Assembly (NCBI RefSeq): GCF_007741515.1
Contig: NZ_CP036263.1
Location: 4,327,178-4,391,177 of the forward strand
DNA length: 64,000 bases
Reading direction: 5' to 3'
From: Adhaeretor mobilis
GTDB lineage: Bacteria; Planctomycetota; Planctomycetia; Pirellulales; Lacipirellulaceae
The notes beneath the pieces were generated by a model. It saw only the letters and a program-made list of their open reading frames with translations, had not been told where the DNA came from and did no database searches. Position 1 is the stretch's first letter, and every line of letters starts with the position of its first letter. The position numbers and the translations under genes were made by a program. Of this stretch, positions 7,784-16,757 are shown piece by piece.

Positions 7784-10360
7784 TCAGGGTCGTGTGAGCT
7801 CGTCCTGAATACGTCGCGGGGTACCGGAATGCACTAGATACTTTCGGCTTATCGCTGCAGTCAGCTCTTTCATCGCATCTTGCTGATTCTGCAGGAGTTC
7901 AACAAGATTGAGTTCAAACTCCAAACCTTTGTTCACAGAATCGACATCGGTCGTGTTCCAGTTTTCGGGCATGTCTTTGCTCAAGTCCACCATTTGCAGT
8001 TGATGCAAGACATCGGAAACGATCTTTTGCTCATCGCTAAGTCCAATCTGCTGGGCGTCGGCGGGTAGCAGGTGGATCAGCGATTGCAGTTCGCTCAGTT
8101 GATAGAGCAGCGACCGAGGATTTGATTCGTCGACCAATAACAAATCAAACACCGGCGCGGGGCGAATAGCTGCGAGGTATCTTGCGCGGTAAGTCATTTG
8201 CAGGTCCATCACGTCGAGCACTGCGTCAAGCACACTTGACGAGGGCAGCGGAGGCTGCAGGAGTACCAACAATAAACCGCTCGTCAGCTGTGCCCGCTCA
8301 GTTCGTCGGCCCATAGTCAGAAATCGCCAAGCCGGGCCGCGCACCATGCCGTCGTTAATAAGTCCACCGCAGACCGCCAGGTCGATGACCAGTTGATTAA
8401 GCAGACTAAGCGCTTCGTCTAATGGCACTTTATCCTGAGGACTTGCTGGGTGGAAACGCTCGTCGATTCGATTCACTGCGCGCCACGTGTCGTTGGAAAG
8501 TCGATCTCGAACCGTGGATGCCAATCTCGCAATTTCGTTGACAATACTGCGCAAACTGCGTGGTTCAGTCAAATCGAAAATGGCCGCTGGTAGACGCTGC
8601 TCGATTTCGGGCAAGGAACCTTGCATATCCTCAATAGCATATTCGGGATCGATCTGACCACCTTCGGCCAGCAGGTGAATAAGCGCCGGAAGTTCGGGGA
8701 CCTCGTCCGCGTCGCGCTCGCCCGAGAGGCGGTCGATTACGACACGCAGTAGCCGGGCCGATACTTCCGCACGATCAAGGTGCCGGCCCAACCAAAATAG
8801 ATTATCTGCCACGCGACTAGGTAGCTGCGGTGAGTTTCGGCGCAGCTCGGGTACGTCATCAGCCGTGGGTAGTAGCGATACTTTTTCAACGGGCTTTTCG
8901 GATACGATCCAAGCATCCTTGCTACCGTCGCCAGCGGAAATTGACAGCTTCATCGGGTCCGCTGACAAGGCTACTCGCACCAACGCTCCTGGCATGACTT
9001 CGTAATGATTGGCATGGCGCATTGCGAAAGTTCGTAGTGCGGCATGTCCGACTTGCATTCCCTCGGACTTCCAGACCGGCGATGCCGAGCGGGCGATCGT
9101 CTCCTGAGCGACATAATCAGCTGGCGCTTGGCGGATTTTTCCGGCAAGCTCTTGCTGCTCGGAATTGGAAAGATGTTCGCCAAAGATCTCGGTGCCGCCA
9201 CTTGGTTCGAAAGCGGGCTTGATCACCAGCTTGGCTAGGTTATCAAGGACATACTGTTGCGAGGACTCATCGCCACACCACCACGTGGCGATAGAGGGTA
9301 AGATTAGTTCGGTTTTTAACACGGTGCGACAAAGCTGCGGCAATTTCGCCATAATGGCTGGCGACTCAACAAATCCGCTGCCAGGAGCGTTCACCACTAC
9401 GACATTGCCTTCGCGAATCGCTTGCAAGAGGCCCGCAGCGCCATTGCGGTTAGAGCTTCTAATTTCCAGCGGGTCGAGATCCGACTCGTTGACTCGACTG
9501 ACAATCACATCGATCTGTACCAAGCCATCGAGAGTTTTAATAAATACGCAATTGTCACGAACCGCTAGGTCGCCTCCTTCGACAAGCGTGTAGCCCAGGT
9601 ATCGCGCGAGATACACATCCTCAAAGTAAAACGGCTGCGTCGACCCCGCGGTAAGCAGTACGATACGTGGGTTCTCGGTTGCTCGAGGCGACAGTTCTGC
9701 CAAGGCTTGCTGCCACCGCATGAAAAACGGTGCTAAACGTCGGATATGACAGTCGTGAATCAGTCGCGGCCAGGTGCGGGAAATGACAATGCGATTTTCC
9801 AAGGCATAGCCGGCCCCCGCTGGCCCCTCCGCCCGATCGGCCATCGCCCACCAGCGCCCATCGGGTGAACGCGCAACTTCGCATCCAAAGAACATTAGTC
9901 GGCGTTCAGGCCCGACCGGCAGCTTATGAAATGAGTGATGGTAGTTCGGGTGTGCGTAAACCATTTCCGGCGGCAAGTCGCCGGATTTCAACAGTTGTTG
10001 CGGGCCGTACAAATCGTCAAGCACTAGCGACAGCAACTTCGCCCGCTGGGCAATTCCCGCGCTGAGACGATCCCATTCTTCGGCCGCGATCAGATACGGC
10101 AGCAGATCAATTTGCCACGGGTGATTGTTCTCTGGCTTCTCGTCAAAGACATTGTACGTAATGCCGTTCTCGTGGACGATCTGGTTGGCGTGTTCCCATC
10201 GACGGGCAAGCTCTGACTGCTGCTCCCGCGCAAATCCCTTAGCAAAAGTTCGCCAATGCGGCCGAATCTCGCCAGTTGATAAGCGCAGCTCATCATGCAC
10301 CGTCTCAGGTGGCATGTAAGGATCAAACGTGCTGGCGGGCGTGTCCGTCTCGATATCCAC
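7784..10360 (-). CDS. Circularly permuted ATP-grasp (type 2) fused to an alpha-E domain
   Basis: An 858-residue two-domain protein. Residues about 60-490 are a circularly permuted ATP-grasp domain: DLLPYLIAAEEWDRL, GPAGAGYALENRIV, GNVVVVNAPGSGFVESPA and LVIKPAFEPSGG (nucleotide-contacting Lys). From about 513 to 845 is an alpha-helical alpha-E domain beginning VADNLFWLGRHLDRAE. ATP-grasp enzymes make amide bonds through acyl phosphates; alpha-E is an all-helical partner of unknown function. The motif before PAGAGYALENR reads MADRAEG, not the VLEDNLR of the stand-alone paralogue at 14806-16248, so the two are not simple duplicates. It lies 30 bp after the DUF2126 gene. The ATG at 10360 is the only good start before the domain. 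Confidence 0.92.
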   Translation of the reverse strand: MDIETDTPASTFDPYMPPETVHDELRLSTGEIRPHWRTFAKGFAREQQSELARRWEHANQIVHENGITYNVFDEKPENNHPWQIDLLPYLIAAEEWDRLSAGIAQRAKLLSLVLDDLYGPQQLLKSGDLPPEMVYAHPNYHHSFHKLPVGPERRLMFFGCEVARSPDGRWWAMADRAEGPAGAGYALENRIVISRTWPRLIHDCHIRRLAPFFMRWQQALAELSPRATENPRIVLLTAGSTQPFYFEDVYLARYLGYTLVEGGDLAVRDNCVFIKTLDGLVQIDVIVSRVNESDLDPLEIRSSNRNGAAGLLQAIREGNVVVVNAPGSGFVESPAIMAKLPQLCRTVLKTELILPSIATWWCGDESSQQYVLDNLAKLVIKPAFEPSGGTEIFGEHLSNSEQQELAGKIRQAPADYVAQETIARSASPVWKSEGMQVGHAALRTFAMRHANHYEVMPGALVRVALSADPMKLSISAGDGSKDAWIVSEKPVEKVSLLPTADDVPELRRNSPQLPSRVADNLFWLGRHLDRAEVSARLLRVVIDRLSGERDADEVPELPALIHLLAEGGQIDPEYAIEDMQGSLPEIEQRLPAAIFDLTEPRSLRSIVNEIARLASTVRDRLSNDTWRAVNRIDERFHPASPQDKVPLDEALSLLNQLVIDLAVCGGLINDGMVRGPAWRFLTMGRRTERAQLTSGLLLVLLQPPLPSSSVLDAVLDVMDLQMTYRARYLAAIRPAPVFDLLLVDESNPRSLLYQLSELQSLIHLLPADAQQIGLSDEQKIVSDVLHQLQMVDLSKDMPENWNTTDVDSVNKGLEFELNLVELLQNQQDAMKELTAAISRKYLVHSGTPRRIQDELTRP

Positions 10361-10390
10361 AGATGGTCTAAGCTTTGAGAAGCACTGCTA

Positions 10391-13300
10391 TCAGCGAGTG
10401 GTTCGCAAATCGAGGGTGTGAGTAAATAGTGGGTTTGGCGACTCCTGCGTCACCTCTATTCTACCAGGAGTGTGGCCCAGTTTCATGAACCGTGCGGCAC
10501 GGCGACTCTCGGCTTCGAGCGCGTTGACCGGAAGCGAAGATGAGTTTACACCGCCTGGATGCTCAACGTAATACGTAACGCCTCCTAATGAGCGCGAGTT
10601 CCAGAGATCAACGACATCGAAAACCAAGGGAGCGTGGACCCCGATCGTTGGTTGCAAGCAACGCGGGGGCTGCCAAGCCCGAAACCTCACCCCCGCGGCC
10701 TTCACGTCCTGAATTCCGGTCGGCTTAAGAGGAAGCATCCGCCCTCCAACGGTGACGGCAAAGCGATCGCTCGCGAGGCCAGAAACCTTGACTTGCAATC
10801 GCTCCAACGACGCATCAACAAATCGTGTAGTTCCACCACCTCCTGGTTCTTCGCCCAAGACGTGCCACGGTTCGATGGCTTGACGCAATTCAAGATGCAA
10901 CCCGGCAATGTCTGCCTCGCCCACTAGTGGAAAGCGAAATTCGAAGTGCGTATCGTACCAGCTATTTTCCACAGGGTAGCCAGCCTCGTTCAGTTCTTCG
11001 ATGACATCGCGAAAGTCTTCGGCAAGGTAGCAAGGCAGCATAAAGCGGTCGTAGAGGGTATTACCCCAATCGATCAGACGTTGCGTGTAGGGTTGTCGCC
11101 AAAAGCGGCTAACCAGTGCGCGTACTAAAAGCTGCTGTGCGAGGCTCATCCGAGCGTGTGGCGGCATCTCAAAACCGCGAAACTCGAGCAGCCCTAATCG
11201 ACCAGTGGCGGAATCTGGGGAGTACAGCTTGTCGATGCAGAATTCGGCCCGATGAGTGTTGCCAGTTAGATCGACCAATAGATTGCGGAATAGCCGATCG
11301 ACTAGCCACGGGGGGGCGTCCGTACAAGGAGAGCTAATCTGCTTCATAGCCATCTGAAGTTCGTACAGATTATCACCCCGACCTTCATCCACCCGCGGTG
11401 CTTGGCTCGTTGGGCCGACAAACAGCCCGGAAAATAAATACGACAACGACGGATGATTGTTCCAATACGCAAGCAAGCTCTTTAGCAAGTCGGGACGCCG
11501 TAGGAGAGGGCTATCAGCGGGGGACGGTCCACCTAGCACAATGTGATTGCCGCCGCCGGTGCCCGCATGACGACCATCGTTTTGGAATTTTTCAGTTCCG
11601 AGACGGCATTGCCGGGCGTCCTCGTAGACGCCTGTGGTGATCTCCGTGAGGTCCTTCCAGTTGGCAGCAGGCTGCACGTTGACTTCGATCACCCCCGGGT
11701 CTGGCGTTACCTTCACCTGCTGCAAGCGATGATCAGGTGGAGGAAGATAACCCTCGATCACAACCGGGACTCCTTGGGCTTCTGCTGTTTGCTCAATACG
11801 TGCGATTAAGTCCAAATAATCTTCCAAGCTGCCGACAGGCGGAACGAACACGTGCAGCCGACCAGCACGTGGTTCGACGCACAGGGCCGTTGCTACGACA
11901 GACTTTGACTCCATGCTCGAATGCCGTTTCGATGATTCATCCTCGTCTGGATGGTCCCGTCCGTCGCGGTATTGGTGGGCAAGTGAAACCTCAGGGACTG
12001 TCCCGATCGATTGCTGTGCGGCGTGCCGGATCTCGGTGTAGCCCGGCAATGGCCCGCGGCCTGCAAATGTATCCACCGAGTAAATATTCCCTCGCTCGCC
12101 AGCACCTGCCGCAGGCAGTGAGTCGAACGGTAGCCTTAGTCCCAATGGCGAATCGCCGGGGATTAACAAAATCCGATCTGTCCGCAGTGGCCAAGGGCCA
12201 CTCGTCCAACTGGCCTCCGCCTGCCACCATGCGCGCGTCAGGGGCATTACATAGCCGGTCGGCGTGGTGACTCCGCGCTCAAGAATTCCCGCCAACCGTT
12301 GTCGCTCTTCCGGATCGTCCAGTTCACACTGGCTTGGATCAACATCAACAGGCAGGGTTCGTTCCTGTTGCAGAATGTGGTACACATCCTCGATAGCCGG
12401 GCGAATGTGCTGATCATCTACTTCGAGTCGCTGAGCAAGTTCGTGGACAAAATGCTCTGCTTGTTGGGCATCGGATACTTGAGGTGTACGGAGATCGGCT
12501 AGCAATTCATGATTGGTCCAAATCGGCTCGCCATCGGTCCGCCACATACATGTATAAGCCCACCGCGGCAGTGACTCGCCAGGGTACCATTTGCCCTGAC
12601 CAAAGTGCAGAAGACCCGCGGGCGCAAAGCGATCACGCAGTCGGTAAATCAAATCAATCGACTTTTGTTGTTTGTCGGGGCCAACGGCATCGGTAGTCCA
12701 TTCGGGTCCTTCCATGTCATCAATGGATACGAATGTTGGCTCGCCACCCATGGTGAGACGCACATCGTCTTCCTGCAAGCACTCATCGACCAGTTGCCCC
12801 ACTTGGTCAATCTGCTGCCAAGTTTGCTCGTCGTACGGTTTGGTGACACGCGGGTCTTCACGGACGCGAGTCAGCGACATCGCAAAGTCGAACTCTACCT
12901 CACATTCGTCAACCGCACCGCTGATCGGCGCGGCCGTCTGTGGGTGCGGCGTACACGCCAACGGTAGATGGCCTTCACCGCAAAAGAGGCCCGACGTTGG
13001 ATCGAGCCCAACCCAGCCCGCTCCGGGCAGATAGACTTCGGTCCACGCGTGCAAATCGGTGAAGTCCTCTGTGGGGCCCGAGGGACCATCGAGCGATTTG
13101 ACATCCGGAGCAAGCTGGATCAAATATCCTGATACGAATCGAGAGGCTAAACCGAGATGTCGACAAATTTGAACAAGCAGCCAAGCGGAGTCGCGACACG
13201 AGCCTGAGCGCTTCTTCAAAGTTTCTTCGCAGCTCTGCACACCTGGTTGCATTCGTATCAAATAACTAATGTCGTGCTGCAAGCGTTGATTGATGTCAAC

Positions 13301-13735
13301 AAGCAGATCAATCGTCTTGCGAGGACTCAGGTCGAGCGACTCAACGTATTTCGGCAAATACTTAGTGTCGCTATCACGTTCCAGAAAAGGTTGCAGGTCC
13401 TTGACCAATTCGGGTTCGTATTGAAACGGAAATTTTTCAGCCGCTTCGGCGACGAAGAACTCGAACGGATTGATGACGGTCATTTCAGCGACCAAATCAA
13501 CCTCGACACTCAGTTGCTCTGTCTTTTCGCGAAAAATCAATCTGGCATGGTAATTTCCGTACGGATCTTGTTGCCAATTGAGATAGTGGTCTTCAGGCGT
13601 AACACGCAGCGAATACCCGGTCACAGGGGTGCGGCAATGCGGAGCCGGGCGAAGTCGGACCGTCTGCGGCCCAAGTGATATGGGACGATCGTAATTGTAG
13701 GTGGTTACGTGATTGAGCGCGACGCAAATCGGCAT
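10391..13735 (-). CDS. Transglutaminase family protein with large C-terminal DUF2126 region
   Basis: A 1114-residue protein. Residues 1-90 are the bacterial transglutaminase N-terminal domain (start MPICVALNHVTTYNYDRPI). Residues about 140-260 form the core with C180 (RSGSCRDSAW), H229 (TDLHAWTEVY) and D245 (WVGLDPTSG). Residues about 300-1110 match the DUF2126 class, rich in Trp/Gly motifs such as LTMGGEPTFVSIDD and HFGQGKWYPGE. DUF2126 has been proposed to be related to carboxylate-amine ligases of the glutamine-synthetase fold, so the protein may join a ligase-like half and an amidase/transferase half; that is inference. It is the third gene of the six-gene run. Length is normal for this family. 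Confidence 0.93.
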   Translation of the reverse strand: MPICVALNHVTTYNYDRPISLGPQTVRLRPAPHCRTPVTGYSLRVTPEDHYLNWQQDPYGNYHARLIFREKTEQLSVEVDLVAEMTVINPFEFFVAEAAEKFPFQYEPELVKDLQPFLERDSDTKYLPKYVESLDLSPRKTIDLLVDINQRLQHDISYLIRMQPGVQSCEETLKKRSGSCRDSAWLLVQICRHLGLASRFVSGYLIQLAPDVKSLDGPSGPTEDFTDLHAWTEVYLPGAGWVGLDPTSGLFCGEGHLPLACTPHPQTAAPISGAVDECEVEFDFAMSLTRVREDPRVTKPYDEQTWQQIDQVGQLVDECLQEDDVRLTMGGEPTFVSIDDMEGPEWTTDAVGPDKQQKSIDLIYRLRDRFAPAGLLHFGQGKWYPGESLPRWAYTCMWRTDGEPIWTNHELLADLRTPQVSDAQQAEHFVHELAQRLEVDDQHIRPAIEDVYHILQQERTLPVDVDPSQCELDDPEERQRLAGILERGVTTPTGYVMPLTRAWWQAEASWTSGPWPLRTDRILLIPGDSPLGLRLPFDSLPAAGAGERGNIYSVDTFAGRGPLPGYTEIRHAAQQSIGTVPEVSLAHQYRDGRDHPDEDESSKRHSSMESKSVVATALCVEPRAGRLHVFVPPVGSLEDYLDLIARIEQTAEAQGVPVVIEGYLPPPDHRLQQVKVTPDPGVIEVNVQPAANWKDLTEITTGVYEDARQCRLGTEKFQNDGRHAGTGGGNHIVLGGPSPADSPLLRRPDLLKSLLAYWNNHPSLSYLFSGLFVGPTSQAPRVDEGRGDNLYELQMAMKQISSPCTDAPPWLVDRLFRNLLVDLTGNTHRAEFCIDKLYSPDSATGRLGLLEFRGFEMPPHARMSLAQQLLVRALVSRFWRQPYTQRLIDWGNTLYDRFMLPCYLAEDFRDVIEELNEAGYPVENSWYDTHFEFRFPLVGEADIAGLHLELRQAIEPWHVLGEEPGGGGTTRFVDASLERLQVKVSGLASDRFAVTVGGRMLPLKPTGIQDVKAAGVRFRAWQPPRCLQPTIGVHAPLVFDVVDLWNSRSLGGVTYYVEHPGGVNSSSLPVNALEAESRRAARFMKLGHTPGRIEVTQESPNPLFTHTLDLRTTR

Positions 13736-13778
13736 GCTGCTGATGCTTTCTCAAATATCAACTAAAACCCAGAAGCGA

Positions 13779-14756
13779 TTACTGCGACTGTGCTTGAGTT
13801 TGCTGCTGGCTGGGACGAGAAAAAAAAGTGTTGTGCGTTTCTTCGCTGATGCGGTCGAGCCTTACCTGTATCGAGTCGACGAATTGGTGCATGCCCTGCG
13901 AGATGACATCCTCGATACTAAGAAACGTCAATTCGTAACGCAGCTTCCCCAGGTATTGCTCCGCCGGATTGCTGAAATAATCGGTTGAGACACCAGTGAT
14001 ATCATGGACGGCTCGTTCCGCCCCGGTAACGCAATGGTGAATTGACCGCGGAAAAGATCGATCCAAGATCAGAAACTCCGCCACCTGATTTGGTACGATG
14101 ATGCCATAGCGACGTCGGTACATGGTCAAAGCGCTAGTCGAGTCTAGCAAAGCGGTCCACTGCACCGCGTCCAGCTGGGAACCAACGTCATTCGTAGCGG
14201 GCAATAAAAGGTAATACTTCACATCCAAAATACGAGACGTTTTATCAGCGCGCTCGAGCAGTCGACCTAAACGCATAAAATTCCACATCTCGCCTTGGGA
14301 GATCGTAGCGTGTTGGACCCCTAACAAATGATGACTCAACCGATTGACTTCACCTAAGAATTGGTGCGGTCGCTGGAGGATATCCTCGCGACTGTCCGTC
14401 GCCTCGCGCACACGTATATAAAAACGATTGAGCGCCTCCCACATGGCAGTCGATAGGGTCTCGCGTACCATGCGCCCGTTCTCACGAGCTGCGAGTACGC
14501 AGGAGCGTATAGAATTGGGGTTCCGCTCGTCGAATATCAGAAATTCGAGGACGTTGCGCTCAGTTGGCTCGGAATAATGCTCGGCGAATAGTTGTTCGTC
14601 GCCGCTCGCTTCTATAAGCGGTTTCCATTGAGCCCGCACCCCACCGTGACCTCCCAAGGAAAAGCCTTGATTCACGCTGACGAAGCGTGCAACGTTTTCT
14701 GCCCGTTCGACGTAACGGTTCATCCAGTAAATCGAATCTGCCACTCGGCTCAACAT
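13779..14756 (-). CDS. Stand-alone alpha-E domain protein
   Basis: A 325-residue, almost wholly alpha-helical protein beginning with the diagnostic alpha-E motif MLSRVADSIYWMNRYVERAENVARF. Other family signatures include the RENGRMVRETLS segment, the internal FMRLGRLLERADKTSRILDVKY repeat of the opening motif, and RSIHHCV. Alpha-E proteins occur nearly always beside circularly permuted ATP-grasp and transglutaminase genes and have no proven activity. The gene lies 49 bp downstream of the stand-alone ATP-grasp gene and 43 bp upstream of the DUF2126 gene. A Gln/Ser tail (SQQQTQAQSQ) ends the protein. Together with the fused copy at 7784-10360, the cluster has two alpha-E domains for two ATP-grasp domains. 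Confidence 0.92.
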   Translation of the reverse strand: MLSRVADSIYWMNRYVERAENVARFVSVNQGFSLGGHGGVRAQWKPLIEASGDEQLFAEHYSEPTERNVLEFLIFDERNPNSIRSCVLAARENGRMVRETLSTAMWEALNRFYIRVREATDSREDILQRPHQFLGEVNRLSHHLLGVQHATISQGEMWNFMRLGRLLERADKTSRILDVKYYLLLPATNDVGSQLDAVQWTALLDSTSALTMYRRRYGIIVPNQVAEFLILDRSFPRSIHHCVTGAERAVHDITGVSTDYFSNPAEQYLGKLRYELTFLSIEDVISQGMHQFVDSIQVRLDRISEETHNTFFSRPSQQQTQAQSQ

Positions 14757-14805
14757 TTGTTTTTCTCACGTCGCGTTGTGATTGTTCCGTAACCATGATG
14801 CATTG

Positions 14806-16248
14806 TCATTGCGTGAGAACCCACGTATCTTTGCTGCCACCTCCTTGCGAAGAATTAACCACCATCGAACCCTCACGCAGTGCAACACGAGTCAGGCCCC
14901 CGGGCATGACTCGGATCTCTTTTCCGTAGAGAATGAAGGGCCGAAGGTCCACATGGCGTGGTGCCAATCCCGCGTCGGTGACCGTCGGCACGGTCGAAAG
15001 GCAAAGCATGGGCTGAGCGATAAAATTACGCGGGTCGGCTTGGATCGCCGCCGCGGTTTCTGCGAGTTCCGCTTTCGAGGCGATTGGACCAAGCACAATG
15101 CCGTACCCCCCCGATTCGTTCGTCGGCTTAACAACCAATTCGTGGATATGTTCAAGCACATATTGCCGCTGTTTAGAGTCATCGCAAATGTAAGTGGGGA
15201 CGTTAGCCAACTTCGGTTCTTCCGAGAGGTAATAGCGGATGATCTCAGGCACGTAGGCGTAGATCGCCTTGTCGTCGGCAACGCCGTTCCCGGGAGCATT
15301 GGCGAGTGTCACGTTGCCTGCCTGGTAGACCTCCATCAAACCGGGCACACCTAACAGCGAATCTTCACGAAAGCATTCAGGATCTAAGAAATCATCATCG
15401 ATGCGTCGATAGATCACATCGACTTGCTCCAAGCCCTTGGTCGTTCGCATTTTGACGGTGCCATCTTGGACGATCAAGTCGTCGCCGCAAACAAGCTCGA
15501 CTCCCATTTGTTGAGCTAAGTAGCAGTGCTCAAAATAGGCTGAGTTGTAGACCCCTGGAGTGAGCAGGACAACGGTCGGTGCCTCGCGACGCTCTGGGGC
15601 TGTCTCGATGAGCGTTTTGAGAAGTAGCTCAGGGTATTCCTCCACTGGTGCCACACCCACGCCGCTAAACAACTCCGGAAGTACCCGCTTCATAACCTCT
15701 CTGTTCTCCAACACATAGGAGACACCCGATGGACAGCGCAGATTGTCTTCCAACACATAAATGGTGCCATCACTATGGCGAATTAGGTCGGTCCCGGTAA
15801 TATGTGTCCACACGCCATGCGGAGGTCGCTGTCCACGACAGACATCGCGGAAAGAGTCTGCCGAGGCAATCAACGATTTTGGAATCAAGCCTTCAGCGAT
15901 GATGCGTTGCTCACCGTAAATGTCATCAAGAAAAAGGTTGAGCGCCTGAATGCGCTGCTTGAGACCCGCCTCAATGGTGCCCCATTCATCGCCACCAATC
16001 ACGCGGGGGAGAATGTCTATCGGCCAGACCTTTTCAACTCCGTCGTCGTGGCCGTAGACATTGAAAGTAATGCCCAGTTGGTGAAGATGTTCCATCGCCG
16101 CCTGTTGCCGCATGCGGAGCACGTCGGCAGAGAGGTTGGCTGAAACTTTCTCTACAAAAGCTTCAATTCGCTTTCCACCGCTGGTGTACTCGTCAAAATT
16201 ACCGTTGGTTTCATAACCTTCCAGACTCCTCACGAGGGGTACCGCCAT
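14806..16248 (-). CDS. Stand-alone circularly permuted ATP-grasp (type 2) ligase
   Basis: A 480-residue protein, first gene of the six-gene minus-strand run. Family motifs in order: PIDILPRVIGGDEW (about 75-90), IYVLEDNLRCPSGVSYVLENR (about 155-175), YLAQQMGVELVCGDDL, YRRIDDDFLDPECF, VTLANAPGNGVADDK, LVVKPTNESGGYG (Lys expected to contact ATP) and GSKDTWVL at the end. It probably uses ATP to join a carboxylate to an amine, making a small peptide or modifying a protein C-terminus. Unlike the fused paralogue it keeps the acidic EDN motif. The start ATG lies near a TAGGGAG element. The pairing with alpha-E directly downstream is the typical minimal module. Confidence 0.93.
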   Translation of the reverse strand: MAVPLVRSLEGYETNGNFDEYTSGGKRIEAFVEKVSANLSADVLRMRQQAAMEHLHQLGITFNVYGHDDGVEKVWPIDILPRVIGGDEWGTIEAGLKQRIQALNLFLDDIYGEQRIIAEGLIPKSLIASADSFRDVCRGQRPPHGVWTHITGTDLIRHSDGTIYVLEDNLRCPSGVSYVLENREVMKRVLPELFSGVGVAPVEEYPELLLKTLIETAPERREAPTVVLLTPGVYNSAYFEHCYLAQQMGVELVCGDDLIVQDGTVKMRTTKGLEQVDVIYRRIDDDFLDPECFREDSLLGVPGLMEVYQAGNVTLANAPGNGVADDKAIYAYVPEIIRYYLSEEPKLANVPTYICDDSKQRQYVLEHIHELVVKPTNESGGYGIVLGPIASKAELAETAAAIQADPRNFIAQPMLCLSTVPTVTDAGLAPRHVDLRPFILYGKEIRVMPGGLTRVALREGSMVVNSSQGGGSKDTWVLTQ

Positions 16249-16757
16249 TATAGGGAGATTGATTAGTCGTTAGCACCGGCTATCCATTAGAGTGCATTGC
16301 CAAACAGCTAAACAGTGCAAATGGCATGCCCGATTACTACAGAAGTGCGATCATCGAATATTGGCAACATTTCCAGCTTTTTGTTGCCTTCAACGAGAAT
16401 CACAAACCCAATTCGTAGCTAGGGCTGCACAAATCAGTGGCGTCGTTGCCCTCATTTTGGACTCGACTGGATCGCAGGAAAGATTTCACAGAAACAGCCC
16501 CAAGAGGCGCCTTTCGTGGAAGACCATGCTTGACGTCGACACGCGAAGCCAACAGGCGAGCAGGCTGGATCCCTCGGGACTATTCTTGGGAACAGTGAGG
16601 TGGGAACGCTGTTTTTTTGCTGCACTCTGTTCCGCTCCCATGGTAAGACAGCCTCGGCAATCGCCACCAATCCTTCTTTTGCCTTCATGCCTTACGCAAA
16701 ATGTCATATTCACACTTCGTTAGTTGCCTAAAGTGCACTGCGATCTAGCCTCGTACT
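16249..16757. other. Intergenic region without convincing gene
   Basis: This 509-bp stretch separates the start of the ATP-grasp operon from the 3' end of the CNNM-type gene, both on the minus strand. Open frames of 143 and 78 codons exist but have no recognisable family, unusual composition and no good ribosome sites. It should contain the promoter of the six-gene cluster in its left part. A weak plus-strand hairpin followed by seven T lies at about 16591-16618. Nothing else is supported. Confidence 0.5.

Noticed and set aside
16591..16618. Possible rho-independent terminator (short stem followed by seven T)
   Set aside because: The stem has only five pairs with a 13-base loop, and no plus-strand gene ends before it.
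16292..16723. 143-codon plus-strand frame in the 16.2-16.7 kb gap
   Set aside because: No recognisable motif, Cys/Arg/Ser-rich, no ribosome site; several other frames are equally open there.
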